From: Desmonostoc vinosum HA7617-LM4
GTDB lineage: Bacteria > Cyanobacteriota > Cyanobacteriia > Cyanobacteriales > Nostocaceae
DNA length: 64,000 nucleotides
Direction: 5' to 3'
NCBI GenBank assembly: GCA_019359515.1
Contig: JAHHHC010000019.1
Location: 49,068 to 113,067 of the forward strand
Shown here: positions 28,694 to 40,186 of the stretch, in pieces
Numbering within the stretch: position 1 is the first letter of the stretch
Layout of the letters: the number at the start of each line of letters is the position of its first letter
Program-made: the position numbers and the translations under genes
Notes under the pieces: model-generated
What the model was told of the DNA's origin: nothing
The model's input: only the letters and a program-made list of their open reading frames with translations
The model's database searches: none

Positions 28694-30571
28694 CTAACTA
28701 GCAAGTGCTTCTTGAATGGCTTTGTTGTAAATCACGCGACCTGGTGTTGTACGTACATACTGAGAAACTACATTTCCCTCACTGTCTTCTCTGACTCGAC
28801 GGAACTTGTACAACAATGTCCGGCTACCATCGGTGTTGTCTGTAACTTCCAAAGGTTCCAAATCTGGTTGGTCTGATTCTACTTCACCGTCAAATCGCAC
28901 ATAGATGTAAGCGTGCAAGTCTATTTGCTCTTGCTGAAAAGCCATAATTACATCATCTAGCGAAGCAAAATATCGCCCTGCCCCTTTTGTTGCACCGGGA
29001 TTTTCTGCTGTTAAATAGTATGCTCCCAGCACCATGTCTTGGCTAGGCGTGATAATCGGCTTCCCTGTGGCTGGTGACAAAATATTGTTAGAAGCCAACA
29101 TCAACAACCGCGCCTCAGCTTGACTTTCTAAGGACAATGGAACGTGTACCGCCATTTGGTCGCCGTCAAAGTCAGCGTTAAAAGCTGGACATACCAGAGG
29201 ATGCAGTTGAATTGCCCTTCCTTCCACCAAAATCGGCTCAAAAGACTGAATCCCCAAACGGTGCAGTGTCGGTGCGCGGTTGAGTAATACTGGGTGTCCT
29301 TCGATTACCTCTTCTAAGACATCCCAAACACTGGGATCAGACCGAGATATCAGCTTTTTCGCAGCTTTGATGTTATTTACCATCCCCGTGCGAATCAGGC
29401 GATTAATTACAAACGGTTGAAACAGCTCAATTGCCATTTCCCTTGGCAAACCACACTGGTGAATCTTCAACTTCGGCCCCACCACAATTACAGAACGACC
29501 GGAGTAGTCAACCCGTTTACCCAGCAAGTTCTGCCGAAAACGCCCTTGCTTACCTTCAATAATGTCTGATAAAGATTTCAACGGACGGTTATTTGCCCCA
29601 ACAACGGTGCGTCCCCGCCGACCGTTATCAATCAAAGCGTCTACTGCTTCTTGCAACATCCGCTTCTCGTTCCGCACAATAATCTCTGGTGCTAAAATTT
29701 CTTGCAGCCGTGCCAAACGATTATTGCGATTAATCACCCGCCGATACAAATCATTTAAGTCACTGGTGGCGAACCGTCCACCATCTAGCTGCACCATTGG
29801 CCGCAAGTCTGGTGGAATCACGGGGATCACAGTCATTACCATCCACTCTGGCTTAGAACCAGTGGCGATAAAGTTGTCAATCACCCGCAGGCGCTTAATT
29901 AATTTCGCCCGCTTTTGTCCTTTAGCGTTACCAATTTCCTCTCGTAAGGTTTCAGCTTCTTGCTCTAAATTGATATCAGCCAACAAGCGCAACAGTGCCT
30001 CAGCACCAATACCTACCTCTACACCTTGCAACTGAGAATCTTCGCTATAAATTTGGTCTTCAATTTCCAGCCATTGATCTTCACTCAATAGCTGTTTATA
30101 GCTTAAGGTTTCAGCATTACCTGGACTGAGGACAACATAAGAGTTGAAATAGACAATCTGCTCAACATCCCGCAAAGGCATATCCAGCAGGATAGAAATA
30201 TAGCTGGGAATCCCTTTGAGATACCAAACGTGAGCCACTGGTGCAGCGAGCTTAATATACCCCATCCGGTGGCGTCGTACCCGCGACTCGGTGACTTCTA
30301 CCCCACAACGCTCACAGACAATTCCACGGTGACGTACTCTCTTGTACTTACCACAGTGGCATTCCCAATCTTTCGCAGGGCCAAAAATCCGTTCACAGAA
30401 CAAGCCATCCATTTCTGGCTTGAGTGTCCGGTAATTAATCGTCTCTGGCTTGGTGACTTCACCTACCACCTGACCATTGGGTAAAGTGCGCTCACCCCAT
30501 TGCCGAATGCGTTCTGGTGATGCCAAGCCGATTTTTACGTAGTCAAACTGATTAGTTTGGGCGGGTCTCAT
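28694..30571 (-). CDS. rpoC1: RNA polymerase gamma subunit (N-terminal part of beta')
   Basis: A 625-residue subunit equal to the N-terminal part of bacterial beta'. Seen: the zinc-ribbon cysteines in [20 protein letters not shown] (about residues 70-89), [18 protein letters not shown], and the catalytic Mg-binding [12 protein letters not shown] with three Asp. Length and the break point before rpoC2 are those of cyanobacteria. It starts at an ATG, preceded by a repeat-filled spacer of about 240 bp after rpoB. Confidence 0.97.
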   Translation of the reverse strand: MRPAQTNQFDYVKIGLASPERIRQWGERTLPNGQVVGEVTKPETINYRTLKPEMDGLFCERIFGPAKDWECHCGKYKRVRHRGIVCERCGVEVTESRVRRHRMGYIKLAAPVAHVWYLKGIPSYISILLDMPLRDVEQIVYFNSYVVLSPGNAETLSYKQLLSEDQWLEIEDQIYSEDSQLQGVEVGIGAEALLRLLADINLEQEAETLREEIGNAKGQKRAKLIKRLRVIDNFIATGSKPEWMVMTVIPVIPPDLRPMVQLDGGRFATSDLNDLYRRVINRNNRLARLQEILAPEIIVRNEKRMLQEAVDALIDNGRRGRTVVGANNRPLKSLSDIIEGKQGRFRQNLLGKRVDYSGRSVIVVGPKLKIHQCGLPREMAIELFQPFVINRLIRTGMVNNIKAAKKLISRSDPSVWDVLEEVIEGHPVLLNRAPTLHRLGIQSFEPILVEGRAIQLHPLVCPAFNADFDGDQMAVHVPLSLESQAEARLLMLASNNILSPATGKPIITPSQDMVLGAYYLTAENPGATKGAGRYFASLDDVIMAFQQEQIDLHAYIYVRFDGEVESDQPDLEPLEVTDNTDGSRTLLYKFRRVREDSEGNVVSQYVRTTPGRVIYNKAIQEALAS

Positions 30572-30575
30572 TTTT

Positions 30576-30812
30576 CTAATTCGTAATTCGTAATTCGTGA
30601 GGGAGTCGGAGTCTTGGCGGTTCCCGTCGAGTCCGTTAGCGCTAGCGTCAAGCCTGCGGCATAGCTTCGCTTAGAGCGACGTTCGCGTCAGCGTCTCCCC
30701 TTGGGAGAAGGAGCGTCACTCCCGAACCCGAAGGGTAATTCGTAATTAACAATTTTTAATTCGTAATTCGTAATCAATTCTTCAATTACGAATTACGAAT
30801 TATCAATTACGA
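30576..30812. repeat. Repeat-filled rpoB-rpoC1 spacer
   Basis: The whole spacer consists of AATTCGTAATTCGTAA units at both ends enclosing GTTAGCGCTAGCG, CTTAGAGCGACG and CTTGGGAGAAGGAGCG blocks. The units at the two ends can pair with each other, giving a long imperfect hairpin. No gene or promoter is recognisable. Confidence 0.8.
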
Positions 30813-30813
30813 A

Positions 30814-33800
30814 TTACTCGTCTTCTTCCAACGATTCGCGGGAGAGAGATTCATAGGTTGGTCGAGGCGGTGTACGACGGGCTGATTGGTCTGCCATCAA
30901 ATCGACTTCTACATCTAAAGAACTACCGTCTGCTTGGGTTTCTACTTTGTGTACGGCAATATCTAACCCCAATGATTGCAGTTCTCGCATCAGTACTTTA
31001 AAGGATTCTGGTGTCCCTGGTCGAGGAATTGCCTTACCTTTAACGATCGCATTGAGCGCTTCATTTCTACCCTGCATATCATCAGACTTGACTGTCAGCA
31101 ATTCCTGCAAGGTGTAAGCGGCACCGAAGGCTTCTAGTGCCCACACTTCCATTTCCCCAAATCGCTGACCACCTTGCTGTGCTTTACCACCCAAGGGTTG
31201 CTGAGTCACTAGCGAGTACGGGCCTGTGGAACGGGCGTGAATCTTATCATCCACCAAATGCACTAGCTTCAGCATGTAGGCTACACCCACAGTTACTGGT
31301 CGGTCAAAGGGTTCGCCAGTCCGACCGTCATAAACTATGATTTTGCCGGGATCATCCGGGTTATATACCCAAGTTTTGCTGGTTTCATCCCGTGCTTCTT
31401 GCAATTTGCCATGCACAATCCTCCGGGATGACTCTTCACCATACATTTCGTCAAAGGGAGTAATCTTAAACCGCACTCCCAAATTATGACCAGCCCAACC
31501 CAACAAACACTCAAATACCTGTCCGACGTTCATCCGGCTGGGTACGCCCAAGGGGTTGAGGACGATATCTACTGGTGAACCATCGGGTAAATATGGCATG
31601 TCTTCCGCTGGTAAGATGCGGGAAATAATTCCCTTATTACCGTGGCGTCCCGCCATTTTATCCCCAACTTGGATTTTCCGTTTCTGGGCGACATACACCC
31701 GAACTACCATATTGGCCCCTGGTGGCAGTTCATCGCCTTGTTCACGGGTAAACAGACGGACATCAACAACGCGTCCCTTCTCGCCGTTGGGTACGCGCAG
31801 TGAGTTATCCCGTACATCCCGCGCCTTTTCACCGAAAATCGCCCGCAAGAGCTTTTCTTCTGGAGGTTGGTCGGATTCCCCTTTGGGGGTCACTTTTCCT
31901 ACCAAAATATCCCCAGCCTCTACCCAAGCCCCAATGCGAATGATCCCCTGTTCATCTAATTGGCGCAGAGCGTCTTCCCCGACGTTGGGAATTTCTCTGG
32001 TGATTTCTTCTGGCCCCAGTTTTGTTTGTCTAGCCTCAATCTCATATTTCTCAATGTGAATTGAGGTGTAAATATCATCTTGTACTAGCCGCTCTGAAAT
32101 CAAAATCGCGTCTTCGTAGTTGTATCCTTCCCAAGGCATGTAGGCAACAACAATATTTTGTCCTAGTGCCAGTTCCCCACCTTCGGTGGAGGAGCCATCA
32201 GCTAGCACTTGTCCTGCTACAACGCGCTCACCAATGCGGACGAGGGGTTTTTGATTTAAACAAGTGTCCTGGTTGGAACGTTGATACTTGGAGAGGTAAT
32301 ACTTAATTTCGGAAGTATTGGGTTTAGGGCGCACACGAATTTCTGTAGCATCCACGTAGGTGACATCGCCATCGGTGCGGGAGACAATTACCATCCCAGA
32401 GTCTCTAGCACCTTGCGCTTCCAAACCTGTGCCTACTAAAGGACGCTCTGGTTTGAGCAAAGGTACAGCTTGCCGTTGCATGTTCGACCCCATCAACGCC
32501 CGGTTGGCGTCATCATGTTCCAAGAAGGGAATCATGCTAGTAGCTACGGACACAATCTGTACAGGTGACACAGCTACGTAGTCTACTTGCTCAGGTGTTG
32601 TTGTAGCCCAATCTTGGCGATAGCGTACTGGTACTTGCGGCCCCTTGATGTAGCCGTTTTCATCTAAGGGAATATCCCCGGTGGCAGTCCGCAAATCGTC
32701 TTCTTCGTCGGCTGTCATGTAAACTGGGGTGATATCAAACCGCACCCGACCATTTTCTACAGGCCTAAATGGTGTTTCCAAGAAGCCGTACTGATTTACC
32801 CGTGCATGGGTTGCCAAAGAACCAATCAAACCCGCGTTGGGGCCTTCTGGCGTCTCAATCGGGCAAATACGTCCGTAGTGGGAGGGGTGAATATCCCGGA
32901 CAGCAAACCCAGCACGTTCGCGGGTTAAACCACCAGGGCCAAGGGCGCTGAGACGGCGTTTGTGTGTCAGTTCTGCTAAGGGATTGGTTTGATCCATGAA
33001 CTGACTTAATTGGCTTGAGCCAAAGAATTCTTTAATTGCCGCTACCAATGGTTTGGGGTTGACTAAGGAAGCAGGAGTTAATACCTCGGCATCGGATACA
33101 GTCATCCTTTCCCGAATAATCCGCTCTAAACGGTTTAAGCCTACCCTGACTTGGTTTTGCAGCAATTCGCCCACACTTCTGACTCGGCGATTACCCAAGT
33201 GGTCAATGTCATCAATATTACCAATATCATACTCAAGATTGATTAGGTAATCCACGGCTGCCAGGATATCACTGGAAGTCAGCACGCGCATCGTGTCAGG
33301 AACGGAAAGCCGGAGTTTTTTATTAAGTTTGTATCTTCCGACACGACCTAAATCGTAACGTTTCGGATCAAAGAAGCGGGAATCTAAGAGTTGCTGACCA
33401 CCTAAAACTGTAGGTGGTTCGCCAGGACGTAACTTGCGATACAACTCCATCAGGGCTTCTTCTTCGGAAAACTGCCCTTCTTTCTCAATGGTTTTTTGAA
33501 AATATTCTGGGTGGCGGAGGGCGTCAAAGATTTCGTTATCTGATAATCCTAAAGCCTTTAATAGTACTTGCGCTGAGAGTTTCCGGGTTTTGTCGATGCG
33601 TACCCATACTAAATCGTTACGGTCTGTTTCAAACTTCAGCCATGCTCCCCGGTTAGGAATTAAGCTCGCAGAATAAGTCCGTCGCCCATTTTTATCGATT
33701 TCTGATTTGTAATATACACCTGGCGATCGCACAATCTGATTGACAATTACCCGCTCAGCCCCGTTAATAATGAACGTACCGCGATCGGTCATCAAAGGCA

Positions 33801-34119
33801 GATCACCAATGAATACCTCCTGCTCTTTAATTTCCCCGGTTTCCTTATTAATTAGACGTGTGGGAACATACATTTGTACGGCATAGGTGCTATCCCGCCG
33901 CTTGGCTTCTTCGACGCTGTACTTTGGCTCTTTGAGTTTGTAGTTTTGACCCAAAAAGTGTAGCTCTAGCTTGCCAGTGTAATCTGTGATTGGACTAAAG
34001 GAGTTAAGTTCCTCTATCAGCCCTTCTTCCAAAAACCAGCGGAAGCTTGAACGCTGGATTTCAATCAAGTCGGGCAACAAAAAGGCGGGTTCCAAATATT
34101 TGTCGTCGTCGTAATTCAT
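30814..34119 (-). CDS. rpoB: RNA polymerase beta subunit
   Basis: A 1101-residue catalytic subunit. The start [26 protein letters not shown] at an ATG fits cyanobacterial RpoB. The rifampicin-pocket segment reads [17 protein letters not shown], then [35 protein letters not shown], and near the C-terminus [14 protein letters not shown] and [24 protein letters not shown]. Pocket residues D, H, R and S are those of rifampicin-sensitive enzymes. A 750-bp leader region separates it from tatD. Confidence 0.97.
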   Translation of the reverse strand: MNYDDDKYLEPAFLLPDLIEIQRSSFRWFLEEGLIEELNSFSPITDYTGKLELHFLGQNYKLKEPKYSVEEAKRRDSTYAVQMYVPTRLINKETGEIKEQEVFIGDLPLMTDRGTFIINGAERVIVNQIVRSPGVYYKSEIDKNGRRTYSASLIPNRGAWLKFETDRNDLVWVRIDKTRKLSAQVLLKALGLSDNEIFDALRHPEYFQKTIEKEGQFSEEEALMELYRKLRPGEPPTVLGGQQLLDSRFFDPKRYDLGRVGRYKLNKKLRLSVPDTMRVLTSSDILAAVDYLINLEYDIGNIDDIDHLGNRRVRSVGELLQNQVRVGLNRLERIIRERMTVSDAEVLTPASLVNPKPLVAAIKEFFGSSQLSQFMDQTNPLAELTHKRRLSALGPGGLTRERAGFAVRDIHPSHYGRICPIETPEGPNAGLIGSLATHARVNQYGFLETPFRPVENGRVRFDITPVYMTADEEDDLRTATGDIPLDENGYIKGPQVPVRYRQDWATTTPEQVDYVAVSPVQIVSVATSMIPFLEHDDANRALMGSNMQRQAVPLLKPERPLVGTGLEAQGARDSGMVIVSRTDGDVTYVDATEIRVRPKPNTSEIKYYLSKYQRSNQDTCLNQKPLVRIGERVVAGQVLADGSSTEGGELALGQNIVVAYMPWEGYNYEDAILISERLVQDDIYTSIHIEKYEIEARQTKLGPEEITREIPNVGEDALRQLDEQGIIRIGAWVEAGDILVGKVTPKGESDQPPEEKLLRAIFGEKARDVRDNSLRVPNGEKGRVVDVRLFTREQGDELPPGANMVVRVYVAQKRKIQVGDKMAGRHGNKGIISRILPAEDMPYLPDGSPVDIVLNPLGVPSRMNVGQVFECLLGWAGHNLGVRFKITPFDEMYGEESSRRIVHGKLQEARDETSKTWVYNPDDPGKIIVYDGRTGEPFDRPVTVGVAYMLKLVHLVDDKIHARSTGPYSLVTQQPLGGKAQQGGQRFGEMEVWALEAFGAAYTLQELLTVKSDDMQGRNEALNAIVKGKAIPRPGTPESFKVLMRELQSLGLDIAVHKVETQADGSSLDVEVDLMADQSARRTPPRPTYESLSRESLEEDE

Positions 34120-34870
34120 GCCTCTACCTTTCTCAACCTGGTTTTACTTTCCCTTGGACACTGCTGTCTAACGGTTCCCGATCCTAGCTAGTGTCCGTCA
34201 TCGCTGTTTGGGAACTGCTCCTGACATCGCCTGCTGTTTACAGGTATGGGCAAACGCAGCAATTAAAGCCGGAATTGGCAATTCTGACAAGGGGGTAATT
34301 CCCCTAATGCTCGTACAGAAATGCGAAAATCCAGCTGTAAGTTTGATTCCAAAATATGTAGATAGTCGAGATTTTCCTGAATTTGATATGGTTTCCTCAA
34401 CTTCCCCTCCGAAAAAGCGCGTTAGTTAACCTACGCATCTATGATGATTTCGTGTATAATATTAATACACCCCATTTCTACTACTCTCAGTGATATTTTC
34501 AAGCTGAGGTAACGCTTCATGTGTGTTTGGATTTGCATCGGAATGGCTTTACTTGGCTGGACTATACTCACAAGGCAATTTTGTTTAAAGATTTTCTATA
34601 GGTTAAATACACAGAGGGCGATGTTGTGCAAAAGTTTAGCTCAACCTGAGTTGACACGGTTAATCGTGTATTGAGAGCATCCACTTGTAGAGGTGTGAGG
34701 ATGGACAAGTCGATGAGAGTGTGAAGCTCAAGCCAAGAAGCTCTAGGTTCCTTCCTTTACCATTATGGCGCAACATAAATGTTTTGGAGGGATTAATCTT
34801 AGCATATTTTTGTCCTCCTAGAGTTTTATTTTTTTCACAACGGGATCATCAAGAGGAGAGCGCACCTGAT
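34120..34870. promoter_or_regulatory. Long upstream region of rpoB
   Basis: About 750 bp between tatD and rpoB on the same strand. It should contain an rpoB promoter and leader, because the distance is too large for simple read-through. I see short frames on the plus strand (for example from about 34518) but none with convincing support, and no repeat patch. Confidence 0.45.
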
Positions 34871-35656
34871 TTATATCGACAAACCAAACAATTTACAGGC
34901 GTTTTGGGTGGTTTGATCAGCGATCGCCTCTACTGTTTCCTGGCGTAATTTGGCGACTTGTTCCGCTACATAACGGACATAGGCCGGTTCATTACGTCGT
35001 TCGCCCCGTTTGGGAACTGGAGCTAAAAAAGGGCAATCTGTTTCGATCAATAGGCGATCGCTGCTCACCATTGCCGCTGAGGCTTGAATAGCTTTGGCAT
35101 TCTTGAATGTCACTGTGCCGCTAAAGCTGATGTAGAAACCTAAATCCAGAAACCATTGAGTTTCTTCTGGCGTTCCACCCCAGCAATGCATGACACCCCG
35201 TATTCTTTCTCCTTGAATATTTTGCCATTTTTGTAACACTTCTCTGACCTCAATAGCAGCATCACGACAGTGAATAATTACTGGTAAATTGAGTTCAGAG
35301 GCGATCGCTAATTGGGCTTCAAACACCATGTGCTGCTGCTCATAGTTGTCTGCTTTGTAAAAATCTAGCCCCATTTCCCCAATTGCCACCACTTGAGAAT
35401 CTGAGCCAGCCAAAAAAGTAATTTTTTCGGCTGTTCCAGCATTCCATTTTTGGGCATCTAGAGGATGCAATCCTACAGCAAAACTGAGTTCAGGAAACTC
35501 ATGTGCTATGGCTTGGATACTAGAAAACTCTGAAGGTTCAACACAGGAATGTACTAAACGTACAACACCTGCCTCTTGCCATCGCGATCGCACTGCGGCT
35601 AAATCTGACTGAAACAGATCAAAGTTGAGGTGGACGTGGGTGTCTATTAGGTGCAT
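34871..35656 (-). CDS. tatD: TatD-family metal-dependent hydrolase (putative deoxyribonuclease)
   Basis: A 261-residue TIM-barrel metallohydrolase. Metal ligands are visible as DTHVHLNF at residues 5-12, the Glu in [16 protein letters not shown], the His in [11 protein letters not shown], and the Asp in [21 protein letters not shown] (with one extra Arg). Family members have 3'-5' exonuclease activity on DNA. The position between rpsT and rpoB is a recurrent cyanobacterial arrangement. It starts at an ATG about 60 bp after rpsT, probably cotranscribed. Confidence 0.94.
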   Translation of the reverse strand: MHLIDTHVHLNFDLFQSDLAAVRSRWQEAGVVRLVHSCVEPSEFSSIQAIAHEFPELSFAVGLHPLDAQKWNAGTAEKITFLAGSDSQVVAIGEMGLDFYKADNYEQQHMVFEAQLAIASELNLPVIIHCRDAAIEVREVLQKWQNIQGERIRGVMHCWGGTPEETQWFLDLGFYISFSGTVTFKNAKAIQASAAMVSSDRLLIETDCPFLAPVPKRGERRNEPAYVRYVAEQVAKLRQETVEAIADQTTQNACKLFGLSI

Positions 35657-35714
35657 TTTTTAGCTGTTTGTCCTTACTTACGTAAATTAATGACAAAGGA
35701 CAAATGACTAATGA

Positions 35715-36011
35715 CTACTGTGCCTTTTGTGTCAATGGTTTTAGCTTGCGAGCTAATCTTGATTTTTTCCTGGCTCCATTGTTTGGGTGAAGAACACCTC
35801 GTTTGACAGCTTTATCTATTTTGCTGTAAGTCTCAGATAATCGAGACAGAGCTTCTTGCTCTAATTCTGGAGTCGGATTAGCTGCATAAACATCAGCAGC
35901 ACTCAGGTATTTTTTCATCAGCGTCTTTACTGCTGATTTGTAAGCTTTGTTACGCAGTCGATTGCGTTCTGCAATTTGGGCGCGCTTAAGAGCAGACTTT
36001 GTATTCGCCAC
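35715..36011 (-). CDS. rpsT: 30S ribosomal protein S20
   Basis: A 98-residue basic helical protein binding 16S rRNA. The frame runs further upstream to 36047, but the family N-terminus (M)[20 protein letters not shown] begins at a GTG at 36011, which I take as the start. The C-terminus [18 protein letters not shown] is typical of S20, with the conserved HPNxAAR-like motif. It leads the rpsT-tatD-rpoB-rpoC1-rpoC2 gene order. Confidence 0.95.
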   Translation of the reverse strand: MANTKSALKRAQIAERNRLRNKAYKSAVKTLMKKYLSAADVYAANPTPELEQEALSRLSETYSKIDKAVKRGVLHPNNGARKKSRLARKLKPLTQKAQ

Positions 36012-36892
36012 AGTCAGTTCCAAAAAAACTAATAATATTATGTACACACACTACTAGACTTACTAATATAGCATTCATACTTGCTAATGTAAGAGTTTCC
36101 TCAAAAAATCTCGAAATGGGGATAGGGTGTAATGGGGGCTGAAAGGAAGCAGAAAGAGAAATTAAGCCGTTAAGCATTAATTTGCACGTTGAGAACGCAG
36201 GGTGCAGAGGGTTTTAGGCTTTTATTCACAAGACTTCTTGCATAAATACTTTAATGTTGTTGAATAATACTGTGAAAAGCTCACGCAGAGGCAAGGCAGC
36301 GCGGTCTTGGGGTCTCCCCCATGAGCGACTGCCGCGCAGAGGCGCAGAGAAGAGAACGCAAAGAGGGACTTTTGCAAGAGAATCACAATACAAATAGTAC
36401 AATCTGTAAGCATGACAACTTAGCAAACACCAATTCCCCACATCACCAATAAAGGAAATGCGTTAAAATTAGGTACTTCAATGAATAGTGACCTTATAAA
36501 GGTAGAGACTCGACATATCGTGTCTGTACAGGTGCTAGCTACTAAAGTAAAAAAATAAGCATAAATTATACTCAGAACTATACACTATTGAAATTTGGGG
36601 AAGTGGATGTGCAAAAACATCATCTCCACTGCTGCAAGAAATCAGGTGTAGGGTCAAGGGTAGCGGGAAGTGGGCATACTCGCTCCCTGCCGAGAAGCTC
36701 AACAGGCGAATCGGACTGAGCATTTAAGTTGCCTTCTCAAGCAAACCAGTGCTGCCGGTCTTGGGAGTATCAAAAAAATCCAGGTTAAGCTAGAGAAGAG
36801 AATTAGAGTGCAGCTCTTGACTCAAGTGGGTTAAGAGCAAGACTAAATTTTCAAGCGAGAATATTCTAACATTTTGGCATTGTGCTTACTCC
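36012..36892. other. Intergenic region between rpsT and hisD
   Basis: About 880 bp between divergent genes. It contains a MITE-like element at 36231-36384. The rest is unremarkable, with no supported gene. It should hold the rpsT promoter and the hisD promoter. Confidence 0.5.
36231..36384. mobile_element. MITE-like element 2
   Basis: It begins AGACTTCTTGCATAAATAC and ends GACTTTTGCAAGAGAATC, so the termini form an imperfect inverted repeat around TCTTGCA. Inside, CACGCAGAGGCAAGGCAGCG and CGCAGAGGCGCAGAGAAGAG match, in reverse, the interior of the element at 3.2 kb, which has extra palindromes inserted between them. Confidence 0.6.
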
Positions 36893-38194
36893 ATGCTGCG
36901 AATCATTACTCAGCAGGCAGACGTCAGAGCAGAACTACAACGGATCTGCGATCGCACCCATGACGAACAGGTGCTTCACAAAGAAGCAACGGTGCGAGAA
37001 GTGTTGCAAGCAGTAAAACGCCAAGGCGATAAAGCTGTATTGCATTATACTGCCGAATTTGACCACCAAACCCTCAAGCCTGAAGAACTACGCGTTACAG
37101 GCTCAGAACTAGATGCAGCCTATCAACAGGTGTCGAAGGAGCTGCTGGCGGCAATTCGGTTAGCTAGCCGCCAAATTGAAGCGTTTCATCGTCAGCGTGT
37201 CCCCAAAAGCTGGGTACACTTTGGCGATGATGAAATTGTGTTAGGCAAACGCTATACCCCCGTTGATCGAGCAGGGTTGTACGTGCCTGGTGGCCGCGCC
37301 GCCTATCCTAGTACGGTGCTGATGAATGCAGTACCGGCAGGGGTAGCTGGTGTACCTCGTGTAGTCATGGTAACGCCACCCGGAGTGGGAGGAGCGATTA
37401 ACCCAGCAGTTTTGGTGGCTGCCCAAGAAGCAGGGGTGCAAGAAATTTACCGGATTGGAGGCGCACAAGCAATCGCCGCTTTAGCCTATGGCACAGAAAC
37501 CATCCCCAAGGTGGATGTAATTACTGGCCCTGGTAATATTTATGTCACCTTAGCGAAAAAACTTGTCTACGGCACTGTTGGTATTGATTCTTTGGCCGGG
37601 CCAAGTGAGGTGCTGATCATCGCCGACGAAAGTGCCAATCCGGTGCATGTCGCCGCTGATTTGCTAGCTCAAGCCGAACATGATCCAATGGCAGCAGCAA
37701 TTTTGCTAACGACAGATACTAGTTTGGCAAAAAATGTGCAAGTAGCTGTGGAAAGACAACTAGTAGACCACCCACGGCGACTAGATACAGAAAAAGCGAT
37801 CGCTCACTATGGCTTAATTGTCGTTGTGGAATCTCTAGAAGCAGCAGCAGAACTCTCGAATGAATTCGCCCCTGAACACCTAGAGTTAGAAATCAAGGAT
37901 CCTTGGGCACTAATTCCCCAGATTCGCCACGCTGGAGCCATCTTTTTAGGTTACTCAACACCAGAGGCTGTAGGAGACTATCTCGCAGGGCCTAACCATA
38001 CCTTGCCCACTTCCGGCGCAGCTCGCTATGCTTCAGCATTGGGAGTAGAAACTTTCCTTAAACACTCTAGTATAATTCAATACTCTCAAACTGCATTAGA
38101 AAAAGTGGCTAGTGCAATTGACGTGCTAGCAACAGCTGAAGGCTTACCTTCCCATGCCGATTCAGTCCGACGCCGAATTCAGCAAGAAGAGTAA
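36893..38194 (+). CDS. hisD: Histidinol dehydrogenase
   Basis: A 433-residue enzyme catalysing the last two oxidations of histidine synthesis (histidinol to histidine, NAD and zinc dependent). Seen: YVPGGRAAYPSTVLMN, DVITGPGNIYVTLAKK, the zinc-ligand region LLAQAEHDPMAAAIL (Gln and His), the catalytic Glu-His pair in NEFAPEHLEL, and GPNHTLPTSGAARY near the end. Length is normal and the ATG start is clear. It is monocistronic, divergent from rpsT. Confidence 0.96.
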   Translation: MLRIITQQADVRAELQRICDRTHDEQVLHKEATVREVLQAVKRQGDKAVLHYTAEFDHQTLKPEELRVTGSELDAAYQQVSKELLAAIRLASRQIEAFHRQRVPKSWVHFGDDEIVLGKRYTPVDRAGLYVPGGRAAYPSTVLMNAVPAGVAGVPRVVMVTPPGVGGAINPAVLVAAQEAGVQEIYRIGGAQAIAALAYGTETIPKVDVITGPGNIYVTLAKKLVYGTVGIDSLAGPSEVLIIADESANPVHVAADLLAQAEHDPMAAAILLTTDTSLAKNVQVAVERQLVDHPRRLDTEKAIAHYGLIVVVESLEAAAELSNEFAPEHLELEIKDPWALIPQIRHAGAIFLGYSTPEAVGDYLAGPNHTLPTSGAARYASALGVETFLKHSSIIQYSQTALEKVASAIDVLATAEGLPSHADSVRRRIQQEE

Positions 38195-38581
38195 TTTGAA
38201 TGCTTAATTTTTTCTTACGCTGTTGCGAAAATTCATTGGGTGGCTTCAAACTAAAAGTCTGGATGGCTTACGTCTCAAGGGAGGAGCCACTTGTGTGAAC
38301 TATCTAATCACACTAGTTGCCAAAATTCAGTGAACAGTTATCAAGATGGAACGAGTCACTTGATATCCTTTGATAACTGATAACTGATTTTTGCTTGAAA
38401 AAACAGTAGTTGCTACAACTCATCACGAGTCAAGCACTGCTTAAAAAAAAACTCCATACGGCGTAGCCTCGCAATATACAAACTTAATTAAGTTACTACT
38501 GATAAATTGGTTGGTGTAGCTACCAATAATCTATATTAAGTACTTAATGGTAAGGGGTCTACTCTTTAGGAGACGAGAGCG
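38195..38581. other. Intergenic region, no gene seen
   Basis: About 390 bp upstream of the universal stress gene. It contains a short AACTGATAACTG-type repeat and a run of A; no gene was identified. Confidence 0.4.
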
Positions 38582-39007
38582 GTGCTAAAAAATATCTTGG
38601 TAGCTCTGGACGGTACGGAAATTGGAGAACGAGTAACTCAAACTTTGAGTGATTTAGTATTGTCACCAGATAGCAAAATTGTTTTCTGTCATGTGTTTCC
38701 TCACCCAGAGTCAGAGATGGAGCTACCCGTTGATCGTCCTCACCCAGAGTCACCAACGCTTTCTTATTTCCAAATTGAAAAACAACTGCAATCTTATCAA
38801 GAAGAGTTATCAGTTGAGAGTGAATTAGAGCTAGTCACTGGTGATCCGGCTGACGAGATTATTCGCCTTGCCAATATCTACAAGGCTGATTTAATTGTCA
38901 TTGGCAGTCGTGGTTTGACAGGAATAAAGCGAATTGTTCAAGGTTCTGTTAGTAGTCAAGTGGTAGAAGAGGCCAATTGTTCTGTTTTGGTGGTAAAGCC
39001 GAATTAG
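38582..39007 (+). CDS. Universal stress protein (UspA family)
   Basis: A 141-residue single-domain Usp. It starts at GTG (MLKNILVALDGTEIGERV) with an AGGAGA ribosome-binding sequence seven to ten bases upstream, which decides the start. The ATP-binding signature G-x2-G-x9-G-S is present in VIGSRGLTGIKRIVQGSVSSQV, so it belongs to the nucleotide-binding class. Target stress is not visible from sequence. Confidence 0.93.
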   Translation: MLKNILVALDGTEIGERVTQTLSDLVLSPDSKIVFCHVFPHPESEMELPVDRPHPESPTLSYFQIEKQLQSYQEELSVESELELVTGDPADEIIRLANIYKADLIVIGSRGLTGIKRIVQGSVSSQVVEEANCSVLVVKPN

Positions 39008-39084
39008 AATTAGGTAAAACAACGCCATGACCTTTGCTATGAGCGATTCATCGCTCACTACGAACCATAATTTTATTATTACGT

Positions 39085-39480
39085 TTAATTAATTTCAGCG
39101 GTTTGACTTGTCAAAAACTGACGCAAGCTCAACAAACTTAAAGTTTGTCCTAAATTCAGGGGCAGAATTGATACTCCTTCTAAACGAGACTGTACCCAAC
39201 CATCTCCCCAATACCATTCGTGAAATCCATCAATACCGCCGCTAAGCAGTAAGCGCAGACAATTAGGTTTGACAACATCGACTCGATGATGAATCGCAAC
39301 TGGCCCAGTCCAGGTTGTAAACTGGAATCCTGAATGTAGTTCTTCTGGCATTCCTGAAGCAAAGCGTTGTCCTAAGAGCCATTTTTCCAGCTGCTGAGGA
39401 TGCAGCAGACTGTCATGAATTGTAGTTGCTGATGCTGCGATTTCTATCCGGAGTTGGCTTTGTTGAAAAGTACCTAGCAT
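39085..39480 (-). CDS. SRPBCC/START-like domain protein
   Basis: The frame opens with TTG at 39537, but ATG at 39480 gives MLGTFQQSQLRIEIAASATT and a 131-residue protein of normal SRPBCC size. The opening strand, then HPQQLEKWLLGQRF, then the repeated beta-strands ending in GIDGFHEWYWGDGWVQSRLEGV resemble polyketide-cyclase/SRPBCC ligand-binding folds. Ligand and role are unknown. It is divergent from the ICMT-like gene, with about 80 bp between the starts. Confidence 0.65.
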   Translation of the reverse strand: MLGTFQQSQLRIEIAASATTIHDSLLHPQQLEKWLLGQRFASGMPEELHSGFQFTTWTGPVAIHHRVDVVKPNCLRLLLSGGIDGFHEWYWGDGWVQSRLEGVSILPLNLGQTLSLLSLRQFLTSQTAEIN

Positions 39481-39558
39481 TTTTTGAGAGACTCTGAGTG
39501 AGTTAAAGATACTACGAAATATGTTTGAGAAAAACAATCAAATTTGGTAGAAAGCGGT

Positions 39559-40134
39559 ATGACAACCACAACTGTTTTGGCATATCTTTTAATCGCTTGC
39601 TACTTGGTGATGGAGCGTTTGTTAAGGAAGGGTGAGCAAGCGCTTAGTCTTCAACCGGGTTTATCTGACCAAGGTAGTTCCCGCTTAATGTGGGTTAGCG
39701 GTTTATTCACTCTCTCTATTGTATTACTTGCGCCTGTCTTCAACATTTATCAAATTGGGTACTGGCATCAAATTTATATCGGTTATGTTGGACTGCTGTT
39801 GATGTTTATTGGATTGACGATACGCTATTGGGCAGCCAAAACGCTTGGTGAGTTTTACACTCGTACACTACGAATTCTTGATGGTCATCAAATCGTTAAT
39901 CAAGGGATTTATCGTGTCGTTCGACACCCTGGCTATCTGGGTACATTCCTCATGGATATCGGTGCAGGACTAGCTGTAACCAATTGGATTATACTTTTGG
40001 TGATTGCGGTGACAGGTATTGTATCGCGTGCTTATCGCATTCGCAAGGAAGAACAGATGCTAGAAACTGCATTTGGAGAGCAATACAAGACGTACTCAGA
40101 TAAAACTTGGGGCTTTGTTCCGTTAATCTATTGA
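39559..40134 (+). CDS. Isoprenylcysteine carboxyl methyltransferase-like membrane protein
   Basis: A 191-residue polytopic membrane protein. A TTG at 39544 could also open the frame, but ATG at 39559 (MTTTTVLAYLLIACYLVMERL) is better. Four or more hydrophobic segments are followed by the family C-terminal signature RHPGYLGTFLMDIGAGL and RIRKEEQMLETAFGEQYKTYSDKTWGFVP, which binds SAM in ICMT/PEMT-type enzymes. Bacterial members methylate small lipids or unknown substrates. A Uma2 gene follows on the same strand. Confidence 0.85.
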   Translation: MTTTTVLAYLLIACYLVMERLLRKGEQALSLQPGLSDQGSSRLMWVSGLFTLSIVLLAPVFNIYQIGYWHQIYIGYVGLLLMFIGLTIRYWAAKTLGEFYTRTLRILDGHQIVNQGIYRVVRHPGYLGTFLMDIGAGLAVTNWIILLVIAVTGIVSRAYRIRKEEQMLETAFGEQYKTYSDKTWGFVPLIY

Positions 40135-40186
40135 TTTTTGTAGTTACAGCTAGCATTGCGATCGCCAACCAAGGAGGTAGCAGATT

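Noticed and set aside
34518..34673. 51-codon frame starting MCVWICIGMALLGW upstream of rpoB
   Set aside because: A membrane-like start is visible, but there is no convincing ribosome-binding sequence or known family; it is as likely a chance frame.
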